The position numbers and the translations under genes were made by a program. The notes beneath the pieces were generated by a model. The model did not search any database. It saw nothing but the letters and a program-made list of their open reading frames with translations, and was not told the origin of the DNA. Positions 1 through 5,939 of a DNA stretch of 5,969 bases are shown here, piece after piece (position 1 is the stretch's first letter; the number at the start of each line of letters is the position of its first letter). The stretch lies in assembly GCA_041687295.1 (NCBI GenBank), contig JAWLCG010000322.1, positions 1 through 5,969 of the forward strand, read 5' to 3'. This DNA is from JAWLCG01 sp041687295 (GTDB lineage Bacteria; Planctomycetota; Phycisphaerae; SM23-33; FEN-1343).

Positions 1-1117
1 CCGTCGAGACCGCCACCACCAGCGGCACGGCCAGGCCCAGGGCGTGCGGGCAGGTGATGACCATCACCGTGACCATGCGCTCGAGCGAGAACTCGAAGGC
101 CGCCCCGAGCACCAGCCACACTACCAGCGTGGCGGCGCCGACCGACAGGGCGATGATCGTCAGCCACAGGGCCGCCCGATTGGCGATGTCCTGCGTGCGG
201 CTGCGGGACCCCTGGGCCTGGCGGACCATGTCGACAACCTGGGCGAGGTAGGTCTGGTCGCCGGTCTTCTGGACTTCCATGGTGAAGGCGGCCTCGCCGT
301 TGACCGAGCCGCCGATCGCTTCGTCGCCCTCGCCCTTTTCTACCGGCTGCGACTCGCCGGTGAGCATCGCCTGATTGAGGCTGGTGCGGCCCTGGACGAT
401 CTGCCCGTCGATGGGTACCTTCTCGCCCGGCTTGACCACGACCCGGTCGCCGGGCTGCAGCTGGCTGACGGGCACGTCCTCGGTGGTGCCGTCGGTCACC
501 CGGTGGGCCTCGCTGGGCATGAGCTGCACGAGCGATTCGAGGGCCTTGGACGCGCCCATGACCGACTTCATCTCGATCCAGTGGCCCAGCAGCATCACGT
601 CGATCAGCGTGGCCAGCTCCCAGAAGAGCACCTGCCCGGCCAGGCCGAAGACGACGGCGGAGCTGTAGCCGTAGGCCACGCTGATGGCCAAGCCGATCAG
701 CGTCATCATGCCAGGGTTCTTCTTACGCAACTCGCTGGCGAGGCCCTTGAGGAACGGCCAGCCGCCGTAGACGAAGATGATCGACGCCAGGGTCCATTGG
801 ATGTAGCTGTCGCCGGGGAAGCGCATCGTATCCCGCAGGCCCAGCAGGTCCTGGATCATCGGCGAGAGGACCACCACCGGGATCGTCAGGATGGCCGAGA
901 CCCAGAACCGCCGGCGGAAGTCGGCCACCATCATCGCGTGGTGGGCGTGGTGGTCGTGCCCCTGGTGGCCCTTGTGCCCGGCATGGCCCTCGGGAGGCTT
1001 GCGCCCGGGTTTGTTCTCTTCCTTCAGTTGGCGCTCATGGCGGCCGCCTGTGGGCTGGGGGCTGTGGTGAGCCTGCTCCCCATGCCCCGGCTGATCGGCA
1101 CCGTTGTGTTCGCTCAA
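1..1117 (-). CDS. copB: Copper-translocating P1B-type ATPase, CopB type (N-terminal part, runs off the window)
   Basis: This is the first 372 residues of an inner-membrane ATP-driven copper exporter. The P-domain aspartate (DKTG), ATP-binding domain and last membrane helices lie beyond base 1. Seen in the translation: a hydrophilic tail (residues 1-61) with 13 His, ending in HDHHAHH, a likely metal-binding region; no CxxC heavy-metal domain. Hydrophobic segments follow at about 71-93, 104-125, 132-155 and 166-185. The actuator domain carries PGEKVPIDG and TGES (253-256). Two more helices follow, the second with the intramembrane metal motif CPH (356-358, in TCPHALGLA). CPH plus a His-rich N-terminus is the known hallmark of CopB (Cu2+ or Cu+/Ag+), as opposed to CPC in CopA. 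The start chosen is TTG at 1117, because AGGAGG (1130-1125) sits 7 bases upstream; an in-frame ATG at 1135 and a GTG are less well placed. Family call is firm; the metal oxidation state is not decidable here. Confidence 0.95.
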   Translation of the reverse strand, partial: MSEHNGADQPGHGEQAHHSPQPTGGRHERQLKEENKPGRKPPEGHAGHKGHQGHDHHAHHAMMVADFRRRFWVSAILTIPVVVLSPMIQDLLGLRDTMRFPGDSYIQWTLASIIFVYGGWPFLKGLASELRKKNPGMMTLIGLAISVAYGYSSAVVFGLAGQVLFWELATLIDVMLLGHWIEMKSVMGASKALESLVQLMPSEAHRVTDGTTEDVPVSQLQPGDRVVVKPGEKVPIDGQIVQGRTSLNQAMLTGESQPVEKGEGDEAIGGSVNGEAAFTMEVQKTGDQTYLAQVVDMVRQAQGSRSRTQDIANRAALWLTIIALSVGAATLVVWLVLGAAFEFSLERMVTVMVITCPHALGLAVPLVVAVST

Positions 1118-1124
1118 GGTCACT

Positions 1125-1130
1125 CCTCCT
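1125..1130 (-). promoter_or_regulatory. Ribosome binding site that decides the copB TTG start
   Basis: A full AGGAGG Shine-Dalgarno core reads on the minus strand, 7 bases before TTG at 1117. It lies inside the reading frame of the alternative ATG at 1135, so that ATG would have no such site, and only 1 base separates it from the GTG. TTG is therefore the best supported start. Confidence 0.75.
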
Positions 1131-1155
1131 GTCATCGCGGGCCAGTCTCTTGTGC

Positions 1156-1161
1156 ATTCTA
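1156..1161 (-). promoter_or_regulatory. Possible -10 element of copB (TAGAAT)
   Basis: TAGAAT matches five of six bases of the sigma-70 -10 consensus and would give a leader of roughly 30 bases before the TTG start. No good -35 box is found at 16-20 bases upstream (CGGTCG at a spacing of 17), so an activator-dependent promoter would be needed. A 10-bp inverted repeat, ACGCGGCGAC (1173-1182) and its complement (1220-1229), lies just upstream and could be an operator, but in such GC-rich DNA it may be chance. Confidence 0.3.
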
Positions 1162-1265
1162 GGGACTGCGGCACGCGGCGACCGTGCGCGAGCGCGGCGG
1201 AGGCTCCACAACGGGGGCCGTCGCCGCGTTTCTGCGGGGAAATCAGCAAACCCCGGGACAGTCGG

Positions 1266-1273
1266 CCATTTTT
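1266..1273. repeat. Left copy of putative 8-bp target-site duplication (CCATTTTT)
   Basis: CCATTTTT directly abuts the left tip of the inverted-arm element and matches 1572-1579 exactly. The next base outward differs between the two copies, so the match is exactly 8 bases. It is AT-rich against a GC-rich surrounding, which makes a chance match at both junctions unlikely. Confidence 0.6.
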
Positions 1274-1571
1274 GGCTCTCATCCCAAATAGTTGGCGAGA
1301 GCAAACTCCCCTGGGGCTCTGCCCCAGACCCCGGGATTTATCGCATTAGGGCCACCAGCAGAACATAACAGGCTGCACCTCCTGGAGGTGCCGCCCGTGC
1401 TGTACAGCCGTCCTGACGGCGATCGGGGCGCTCGGCCACGCCATTGCTGGGCGACCCTCCCGGACGAGCGCCCAGAAACACTCGCCCATGCTGGTGGCCC
1501 GAAAGCGATAAATCCCGGGGGTTTGGGGGCTGGCCCCCATTCCTTTTCTTCAACTGATTGGGATGAGAACC
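1274..1571. mobile_element. MITE-like non-coding element with long inverted arms
   Basis: The left arm (1274-1360) and the right arm (1489-1571) are inverted copies. Their tips read GGCTCTCATCCCAA (left) and GGTTCTCATCCCAA (right, reverse complement), about 18 of 21 bases matching. The inner parts hold a 16-base identity, CCCCGGGATTTATCGC (1329-1344 against 1505-1520), and a 12-base identity, GGGCCACCAGCA (1349-1360 against 1489-1500). Each arm also folds on itself: CTGGGGC/GCCCCAG at 1311-1327 and a GGGGGC/GCCCCC hairpin in the right arm. The 128-base centre encodes no plausible protein. The same 8 bases, CCATTTTT, lie directly outside both tips, as a target duplication would. Tips beginning GGCTCT and 8-bp duplications are known traits of ISL3-family insertion sequences, so a deletion derivative of such an IS is a reasonable inference; no transposase is present. 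It lies about 150 bases upstream of copB. Confidence 0.65.
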
Positions 1572-1579
1572 CCATTTTT
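1572..1579. repeat. Right copy of putative 8-bp target-site duplication (CCATTTTT)
   Basis: Direct-orientation match of the 8 bases at 1266-1273, abutting the right tip of the element at 1571. Its presence defines the inserted length as 298 bases and implies the pre-insertion sequence had a single CCATTTTT. Confidence 0.6.
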
Positions 1580-1610
1580 CGGGAGGCTGGACCGTCTCCG
1601 GAAAGCAAGA

Positions 1611-1678
1611 GGCATCCGGGTGCCGTGGCTGCGGCGTTTGTAGCCACGTCTTCAGCCCATCGCTGCCCTTCGGGTGCC
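1611..1678. repeat. Small palindromic stem-loop element
   Basis: Outer arms GGCATCCG (1611-1618) and CGGGTGCC (1671-1678) pair at 7 of 8 positions. Inside them CGTGGCT (1624-1630) and AGCCACG (1642-1648) form a perfect 7-bp stem with an 11-base loop. There is no T-run, so it does not look like a classical intrinsic terminator. It may be a short repetitive extragenic palindrome. The rest of 1580-1708 shows no gene or other recognisable signal. Confidence 0.4.
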
Positions 1679-1708
1679 CCCTGTAACGCGGGTGACTGTC
1701 CTGAGTTC

Positions 1709-1978
1709 CAGAAGGTGGGACGGCGCGTCTGCGCCGCTCTGTCCCAGCCTGCGGTTGGGGTTGCCGGGCCTCGCTGCGCTCGACCCGGCCTACGGGGCAG
1801 AAGGTGGGACGGCGCGTCTGCGCTGCTCTGTCCCAGCCTGCGGTTGGGGTTGCCGGGCCTCGCTGCGCTCGACCCGGCCTACGGGGCAGAAGGTGGGACG
1901 GCGCGTCTGCGCTGCTCTGTCCCAGCCTGCGGTTGGGGTTGCCGGGCCTCGCTGCGCTCGACCCGGCCTACGGGGCAG
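1709..1978. repeat. Tandem array of three 89-bp units with internal inverted repeats
   Basis: Units are 1709-1797, 1798-1886 and 1887-1975, followed by the first three bases of a fourth (1976-1978). Units 2 and 3 are identical; unit 1 differs at one base (C at 1735, T in the others). Each unit starts CAGAAGGTGGGAC and contains two inverted repeats: TGGGAC with GTCCCA, and GCCGGG with CCCGGC flanking a 15-base loop. A decayed piece of the unit's tail, matching 13 of 15 bases, follows at 1978-1992. The near-identity points to recent duplication. The sequence type (AAGGTGGG...CCCAGCCT, and GCCGGG...CCCGGC) is that of repetitive extragenic palindromes. Because 89 is not a multiple of 3, each copy reads in a different frame, which argues against coding. 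Confidence 0.9.
1941..1967 (-). terminator. Hairpin 3' of the methyltransferase gene, possible terminator or mRNA end
   Basis: In the third 89-bp unit GCCGGG and CCCGGC can pair with a 15-base loop, starting 27 bases past the TAA stop of the minus-strand gene. Equivalent hairpins recur in units 2 and 1 farther downstream. No U-run follows, so it would have to act as a Rho-assisted stop or as an exonuclease block. The role is inferred from position only. Confidence 0.3.
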
Positions 1979-1993
1979 TCCCGGGCTACGGGC

Positions 1994-2875
1994 TTACCGG
2001 CCCAGGCGGTCCACGGTGGCGCGGACGGCGGCGATGTGGGCGGGGGTGGTGCCGCAGCAGCCGCCGAGGAAGCAGGCGCCGGCCTCGATGAGGGCGGGGA
2101 CGAAGGCGGCAAAGCCCTCGGGGCCCAGCGGGAAGGTGGTCTGGCCCTCGCGGACGATGGGCAGGCCGGCGTTGGCCTTGATCCAGATCGGGCGGGTCGT
2201 CGCCTGGCGGTAGAGCTGCACCACCTGGATGTAGTGCTCCGGGCCGGCCCCGCAGTTGGCGCCGAAGGCGGCCACGGTGAGCCCCTTGAGGGCCTCGACG
2301 ACCTCGCCGGGCGTCGTGCCCATCATCGTCCGCGTGCGGTCGGGGCCGCTGTCGTAGGTCAGGCTGACGATCACCGGCAGCCGGGTCGCCTCGTTCACCG
2401 CCCGCACGGCCAGGGCGACCTCGTCGATCTCGGTCATGGTCTCGACGACGATGGCGTCGGCGCCGCCCCGCTCCATGGCCGCGGCGACCGAGGCGAACTC
2501 GGCGTGGATCTTCTCGGGCGGCACGTCGCCCATCATCACGATCTGGCCGGTCGGGCCCATCGAGGCGAAGACCCGCACGCCGTCGCGGGCCGCCCGTCGG
2601 CTGATGGCGACGCCGGCCTCGGCCAGCTCGGCCGAGCGGTCGGCGGCGTCGTGGCGGGCCAGGACGAAGGCGTTGGCGCCGAAGGTGTTCGACAGGATCA
2701 CGTCGCTGCCGGCCTCGACGTAGCTGCGGGCGACGGCCTCGACGGCGTCGGGGTTGGCCGTGTTCCACAGCTCCGGGCAGGCCCCGGGGGCCAGGCCGCG
2801 CTTCTGCATCTCCGTGCCCCAGGCCCCGTCGGTCACGGTGATGCGGGCGGCGTAGTCCTGGATATTGATGGCCAT
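1994..2875 (-). CDS. Homocysteine S-methyltransferase family protein (stand-alone Hcy-binding domain)
   Basis: A cytoplasmic (beta/alpha)8-barrel enzyme of 293 residues, expected to transfer a methyl group to the thiolate of homocysteine to make methionine. The family is recognised by TDGAWGTEMQKRG (15-27), SNTFGAN in the N-terminal third and the three zinc-binding cysteines: C208 in GANCGAG and C273-C274 in GGCCGTTP. All catalytic zinc ligands are present. The length fits a single Hcy-binding domain, as in BHMT, MmuM or the N-terminal module of MetH; the pterin, cobalamin and reactivation domains of full MetH are absent and not encoded nearby, so the methyl donor (a corrinoid protein, S-methylmethionine, betaine or another) is unknown. 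ATG at 2875 was chosen because AAGGAG (2887-2882) lies 6 bases before it; a longer in-frame TTG start at 2932 would overlap the predicted -35 box. It stands alone, 876 bases from copB and divergent from the TPR gene. Confidence 0.93.
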   Translation of the reverse strand: MAINIQDYAARITVTDGAWGTEMQKRGLAPGACPELWNTANPDAVEAVARSYVEAGSDVILSNTFGANAFVLARHDAADRSAELAEAGVAISRRAARDGVRVFASMGPTGQIVMMGDVPPEKIHAEFASVAAAMERGGADAIVVETMTEIDEVALAVRAVNEATRLPVIVSLTYDSGPDRTRTMMGTTPGEVVEALKGLTVAAFGANCGAGPEHYIQVVQLYRQATTRPIWIKANAGLPIVREGQTTFPLGPEGFAAFVPALIEAGACFLGGCCGTTPAHIAAVRATVDRLGR

Positions 2876-2903
2876 GCTGGGCTCCTTCAAGGGTTCGCGC
2901 TCC

Positions 2904-2932
2904 TTTGTACCGGCCGGGGCGGGCCTTGGCAA
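2904..2932 (-). promoter_or_regulatory. Predicted sigma-70 promoter of the homocysteine methyltransferase gene
   Basis: On the minus strand TTGCCA (2932-2927, five of six consensus bases) is followed after exactly 17 bases by TACAAA (2909-2904, four of six). The start of transcription would fall near 2897, giving a leader of about 20 bases that contains the AAGGAG ribosome site. Such a short leader leaves no room for a SAM or cobalamin riboswitch. Confidence 0.55.
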
Positions 2933-3037
2933 CGGTCTGCCGCCGAGGCGGCCGGGCGGCGTGCAGGCCCTGCCGGTCGGTGCCCCCTCATCGAGACCGC
3001 TTGCCCATCGAATCTGCGGGCGCCCTGGGGCCGGCTA

Positions 3038-3124
3038 AAGGTGGGGCTTCGCTGACGCTGCGCCCCAGCCTACCAAGACGGCCTGCGCCGTAGGCTGGGG
3101 CGCAGCGGAGCGGAGCCCCACCTT
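3038..3124. repeat. Long near-perfect palindrome (35/36-bp arms), REP/BIME-like
   Basis: The left arm 3038-3073 begins AAGGTGGGGC and ends GCCCCAGCCTAC; the right arm 3090-3124 is its reverse complement except for about two mismatches and one single-base indel. The loop is 16 bases (3074-3089). Its AAGGTGGG-C ... CCCAGCCT signature is shared with the 89-bp units at 1709-1978, so both belong to one dispersed repeat family. It lies between two divergent promoters, about 105 bases upstream of the methyltransferase -35 box. There is no coding potential and no T-run, and no target duplication is apparent at its edges. Confidence 0.85.
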
Positions 3125-3161
3125 CTCAGGCTGTGGGTTTGTGTGGGGTACACCATATATA

Positions 3162-3224
3162 GGGGTCGCGAGGGGTGGGGGCCCTGCATTCTGGGGCGTT
3201 GGGCGGTGGCGGGGCGGGGGTGGG
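3162..3224 (+). other. G-run tract with predicted G-quadruplex motif
   Basis: The plus strand carries at least eight runs of three or more G within 63 bases. Between 3193 and 3224 the runs are separated by loops of 4, 7, 1 and 1 bases, which satisfies the usual G3+N1-7 quadruplex pattern with one run to spare. The tract is strongly strand-biased (G on plus, C on minus) and ends about 60 bases upstream of the forward promoter. Quadruplex formation is predicted from the pattern only. Confidence 0.55.
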
Positions 3225-3287
3225 TATGTTGCGGCGGCGCAAGGGGTTCGAGGAATCGCGCGGCCCGATTTTTCGGGGGGTTTTCGT

Positions 3288-3316
3288 TTGACACTCTGAG
3301 GTGGACGCCTTAGTGT
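3288..3316 (+). promoter_or_regulatory. Predicted promoter of the TPR gene
   Basis: A perfect -35 box TTGACA (3288-3293) is followed after 17 bases by TAGTGT (3311-3316), a weak -10 that keeps the key T, A and final T. Transcription would begin near 3323 and leave a leader of about 160 bases before the ATG at 3486. That leader (3323-3485) shows no riboswitch or upstream gene that I can recognise. A small CCCGA/TCGGG hairpin followed by G and T runs (3264-3284) precedes the promoter. Confidence 0.5.
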
Positions 3317-3485
3317 CTGTGCATCGTCAACGGCCGATCCCGGCAGTGCGTCCACTTTCTCCGGGGCCAGGGTTGTATTGGGCTGGGCCTGATGGGCCCG
3401 CCGCCTCGCCGGGGGCCGTCCTCGATGGTGTACCAACGGTTCCGTTACGGGCCGGCGTTCAGGACGGACGCTGTGTGAGGTCAGG

Positions 3486-5939
3486 ATGACCGAGAACCCG
3501 GACAACCCGTCTCCGCGGTCGGACCTGTCGCGTCTGTGGCAGGTGCCCCTCTTTCTCGCCAGCCTGGTGCTGCTGGGCTTGGGCGTTGCGCGCTTCATGA
3601 GCCGCATGGAGCCCGCCTGGCCGGTGCGGTTCGACCAGGTGGTCGCCCAGACCGAGGCCGGTGCCTTCGTCGAGGCCGACCGCCTGGGCCGCGAGCTCCT
3701 CGAGGACACCGACGCCGCCGAGAAGCAGCGTCAGGCCCTGCTCTACGCCCAGCTCGCCGACATCCGCTGGCGGAGCATCCAGGCCACCGGCGATCGCAGC
3801 CGCGAGCAGCTCACGGGGTTTCTGGAGTACGCCACCCGCGCCCTGGCGGCCGGCGCCACCCTCAGTGCCGAGATGAACCGCCGCGTCGGCGAGGCCCACC
3901 TGGAGTTGGGCGAGCCGCGGCAGGCGGTGCTTTTCTTCGAGCAGGCCGTGCGAGGCGACCCTACGCTGGGCCCCGCGCTGCTGCGCCGGGTGATCGAGAT
4001 CCGCCGCGACCGCGACGGCCTAACCGGCGAGGGGCTGTTGTCGGCCCTGGATGACTACCTCGGGCGCGAGGGCCTGTCGACCGAGCAGCGGCACTGGGCC
4101 CTGGAGCAGAAGCTCGAGGCCCTGCTGGCGCTGGGTCGGCTGGACGAGGCCGAGGCCCTGATCGCGCGTCTGGGGGCGACCGAGCCGGCCGGGGCGATCG
4201 ATCGGCTGTTGCGGTTCCACCAGGCGGTGGTGCTGGCCCGGCGGGGCGAGGCGCTGGCGGCCGACGATCTGCTGATCGCCCTGGCCGAGGAGCTTGACCC
4301 GGCCGACGCGCTCTACCCCCGCGTGCAGCTGCTGCGGGGCCAGCTGATCTGGCCGGACAACCCGGCCGAGGCCCGCGCGGTGCTCGACGACGTGCTGACG
4401 CGGGTGCCCGGCACGGACCTGGCGGCGGCCGCCCAGGCGACGCTGGCCCAGGCCTACAGTCGGCTGCGGATGCCCGAGCCGGCGCGTGAGGCCTTCTCCG
4501 AGGCCCTGCGGGTCCTTCGCAAGCAGGGGCCCAGCGCCTACCTGGACCTGCCGGGCCTGCGGGCGATGCTCTCGGCCGAGCGGGCGGCGCTGCTGGAGCG
4601 GGGCCAGCCCGCCCACGCCGTCGCCCTGGCCGAGCTGGAGCGGCAGGCCCTGGAGGCCCAGGCCCCGCCGGCGTCGGTCGGCGAGCGGTTGGAGTTGCTG
4701 GGTCAGCTGGCCGGGGCGCACCGGGCCCTGGCCGAGCAGGCGGCCAAGGCCCTGCAGGACGATTCGCTGGCGCCCGAGCGACGCGAGGCCCTGGAGGCCG
4801 AGCGGCGCGGCGCGCTGCTGTCGGCCGGGGCGGTCTTCCGCGAGCGGGCGACCCTGGCGCGGCGCAGCCATGACGCCATCCACGGCGAGAGTCTCCGCCA
4901 GGCCGCCAGGGCCTTCGAGGACGCCGGCGAGCTCGCCCAGGCCATCGACGCGCTGCAGGCCTTCGCCGATGGCCGACCCAGCGATGCGGATCTGCCCGAG
5001 GTGCTCTTCGCCCTGGGCCAGGCCTGCCAGCAGGCGGGGCGATACCAAGAGGCCATCGACGCCTACACCCGCAACCTCACCCGCACGCCCGACAGCGAGC
5101 GCCACGTGATGGCCAGTCAGGGCCTGATCCCCCTGGCCGTCTGCTGGATGGCCACCGGGGCCGAGGGCTACGACAAGGCCCAGGAGATCCTCGAGTCGAT
5201 CCTGGCCGACGAGGACGTGGTGACCCCCGACAGCGCCTTGTACCGCGACGCGCTGTACGCGTTGGGTCGGCTGCACTTTCAGCAGGGGCGCTACCCGCAG
5301 GCCGTCGCAGTCCTCGGCGAGGCCATCCAACGCTACCCCGGCCAGCCGGCCCGCGGCGAGGACCCCGAGGCCAAGGCCCAGCGCGAGCTGTTCGACCGCG
5401 CGACCGCCGGCGCGTTCATGGTGGCCGAGGCCTACCGCCGCAGCGCCGGCCAGGCCCAGCGTCAGGCCGACCAGGCCACCCAGCCCGCCCCGCGCGAGCG
5501 GCTGCTGAGGGCGCGGGTCGACCAGCTCACCCAGGCCGATCAGACCTACCAGCGCGTCATCGACCGCCTCGAGCAGCTGCCCGGCCCACTGGACGCCGTC
5601 CAGGAGGGCTACCGCCGCAACAGCTACTTCGGCCGGGCCGACTGCATGTACGAGCTGGGCCAGTACGCCCAGGCCGTCCAGCGCTACGAGCACGCGGTGT
5701 TCCTCTTTCAGGACGACCCGGCCGCCGTCGGCGGGCTGATGCAGGTCTACAACTGCCACATGCACACCGGGCAGATGCCCCACGCCCGCGCCGCCGTCGA
5801 GCGGGCGCGGGTGCTGTTGCGACGGATCGACCCGGCCCGGCTGGATCGGCCGGAACTCAAGATGAGCCTGGACGCCTGGCAGCGCTGGCTGGACACGGTC
5901 GAGGCCCTGGACCCGCTGGTGGGGAAGGAAACGACATGA
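3486..5939 (+). CDS. Membrane-anchored tetratricopeptide-repeat (TPR) protein
   Basis: An 817-residue protein, almost wholly helical and rich in Ala, Leu, Glu and Arg. After a polar tail (1-17) there is one hydrophobic segment at about 18-35 (LFLASLVLLGLGV) with no lipobox, so it is probably an uncleaved membrane anchor. Charges on the two sides are balanced and do not settle which side the repeats face. Clear TPR units with the W/L-G-Y-A-F-A-P-type spacing lie at about 138-171 (AHLELGEPRQAVLFFEQAV), 506-539 (LGQACQQAGRYQEAIDAY), 589-622 (LGRLHFQQGRYPQAVAVL) and 714-747 (RADCMYELGQYAQAVQRYEH). Weaker ones are near 203-232, 316-347 and 748-782. Residues about 360-480 are charged, coiled-coil-like helices. 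No catalytic motif is seen. TPR arrays serve protein-protein contacts; the partner is unknown. ATG at 3486 follows GAGG at a spacing of 5. The stop overlaps the next gene's start, so the two are probably cotranslated and act together. Confidence 0.9.
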   Translation: MTENPDNPSPRSDLSRLWQVPLFLASLVLLGLGVARFMSRMEPAWPVRFDQVVAQTEAGAFVEADRLGRELLEDTDAAEKQRQALLYAQLADIRWRSIQATGDRSREQLTGFLEYATRALAAGATLSAEMNRRVGEAHLELGEPRQAVLFFEQAVRGDPTLGPALLRRVIEIRRDRDGLTGEGLLSALDDYLGREGLSTEQRHWALEQKLEALLALGRLDEAEALIARLGATEPAGAIDRLLRFHQAVVLARRGEALAADDLLIALAEELDPADALYPRVQLLRGQLIWPDNPAEARAVLDDVLTRVPGTDLAAAAQATLAQAYSRLRMPEPAREAFSEALRVLRKQGPSAYLDLPGLRAMLSAERAALLERGQPAHAVALAELERQALEAQAPPASVGERLELLGQLAGAHRALAEQAAKALQDDSLAPERREALEAERRGALLSAGAVFRERATLARRSHDAIHGESLRQAARAFEDAGELAQAIDALQAFADGRPSDADLPEVLFALGQACQQAGRYQEAIDAYTRNLTRTPDSERHVMASQGLIPLAVCWMATGAEGYDKAQEILESILADEDVVTPDSALYRDALYALGRLHFQQGRYPQAVAVLGEAIQRYPGQPARGEDPEAKAQRELFDRATAGAFMVAEAYRRSAGQAQRQADQATQPAPRERLLRARVDQLTQADQTYQRVIDRLEQLPGPLDAVQEGYRRNSYFGRADCMYELGQYAQAVQRYEHAVFLFQDDPAAVGGLMQVYNCHMHTGQMPHARAAVERARVLLRRIDPARLDRPELKMSLDAWQRWLDTVEALDPLVGKETT

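Noticed and set aside
44..1162. 372-codon plus-strand open frame opposite copB
   Set aside because: It is the antisense shadow of a clear CopB sequence; its His/Arg/Asp-rich peptide has no family features.
1709..1978. CRISPR array
   Set aside because: The units are contiguous 89-bp repeats with no unique spacers between them, and no cas genes are visible.
2876..2903. SAM or cobalamin riboswitch in front of the homocysteine methyltransferase
   Set aside because: The predicted leader is only about 20 bases, and no conserved core of these riboswitches is seen upstream.
1292..3055. Open frame of 587 codons on the plus strand spanning the repeats and the methyltransferase gene
   Set aside because: It runs through the MITE arms and the 89-bp repeats, where each copy is read in a different frame, and then antisense to a well-recognised enzyme. 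Its peptide is low-complexity Gly/Ala/Arg/Asp. A GC-rich genome readily leaves such frames open.
3154..3161. CATATATA as a promoter -10 box on either strand
   Set aside because: No acceptable -35 box is found at 16-18 bases on either strand, and better promoters for both flanking genes exist at 2904-2932 and 3288-3316.
3264..3284. Intrinsic terminator (CCCGA/TCGGG hairpin followed by GGGTTTT)
   Set aside because: The stem is only 5 bp, and the T-run is short and separated from the stem by Gs. No plus-strand gene ends upstream of it.
3147..3434. GGTACACCAT at 3147-3156 and its exact reverse complement at 3425-3434, flanking the TPR promoter
   Set aside because: A 10-base inverted match is not rare enough in a 600-base region, the sites do not extend beyond 10 bases, and there is no second pair. 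It could be a paired operator, but the evidence is too thin.
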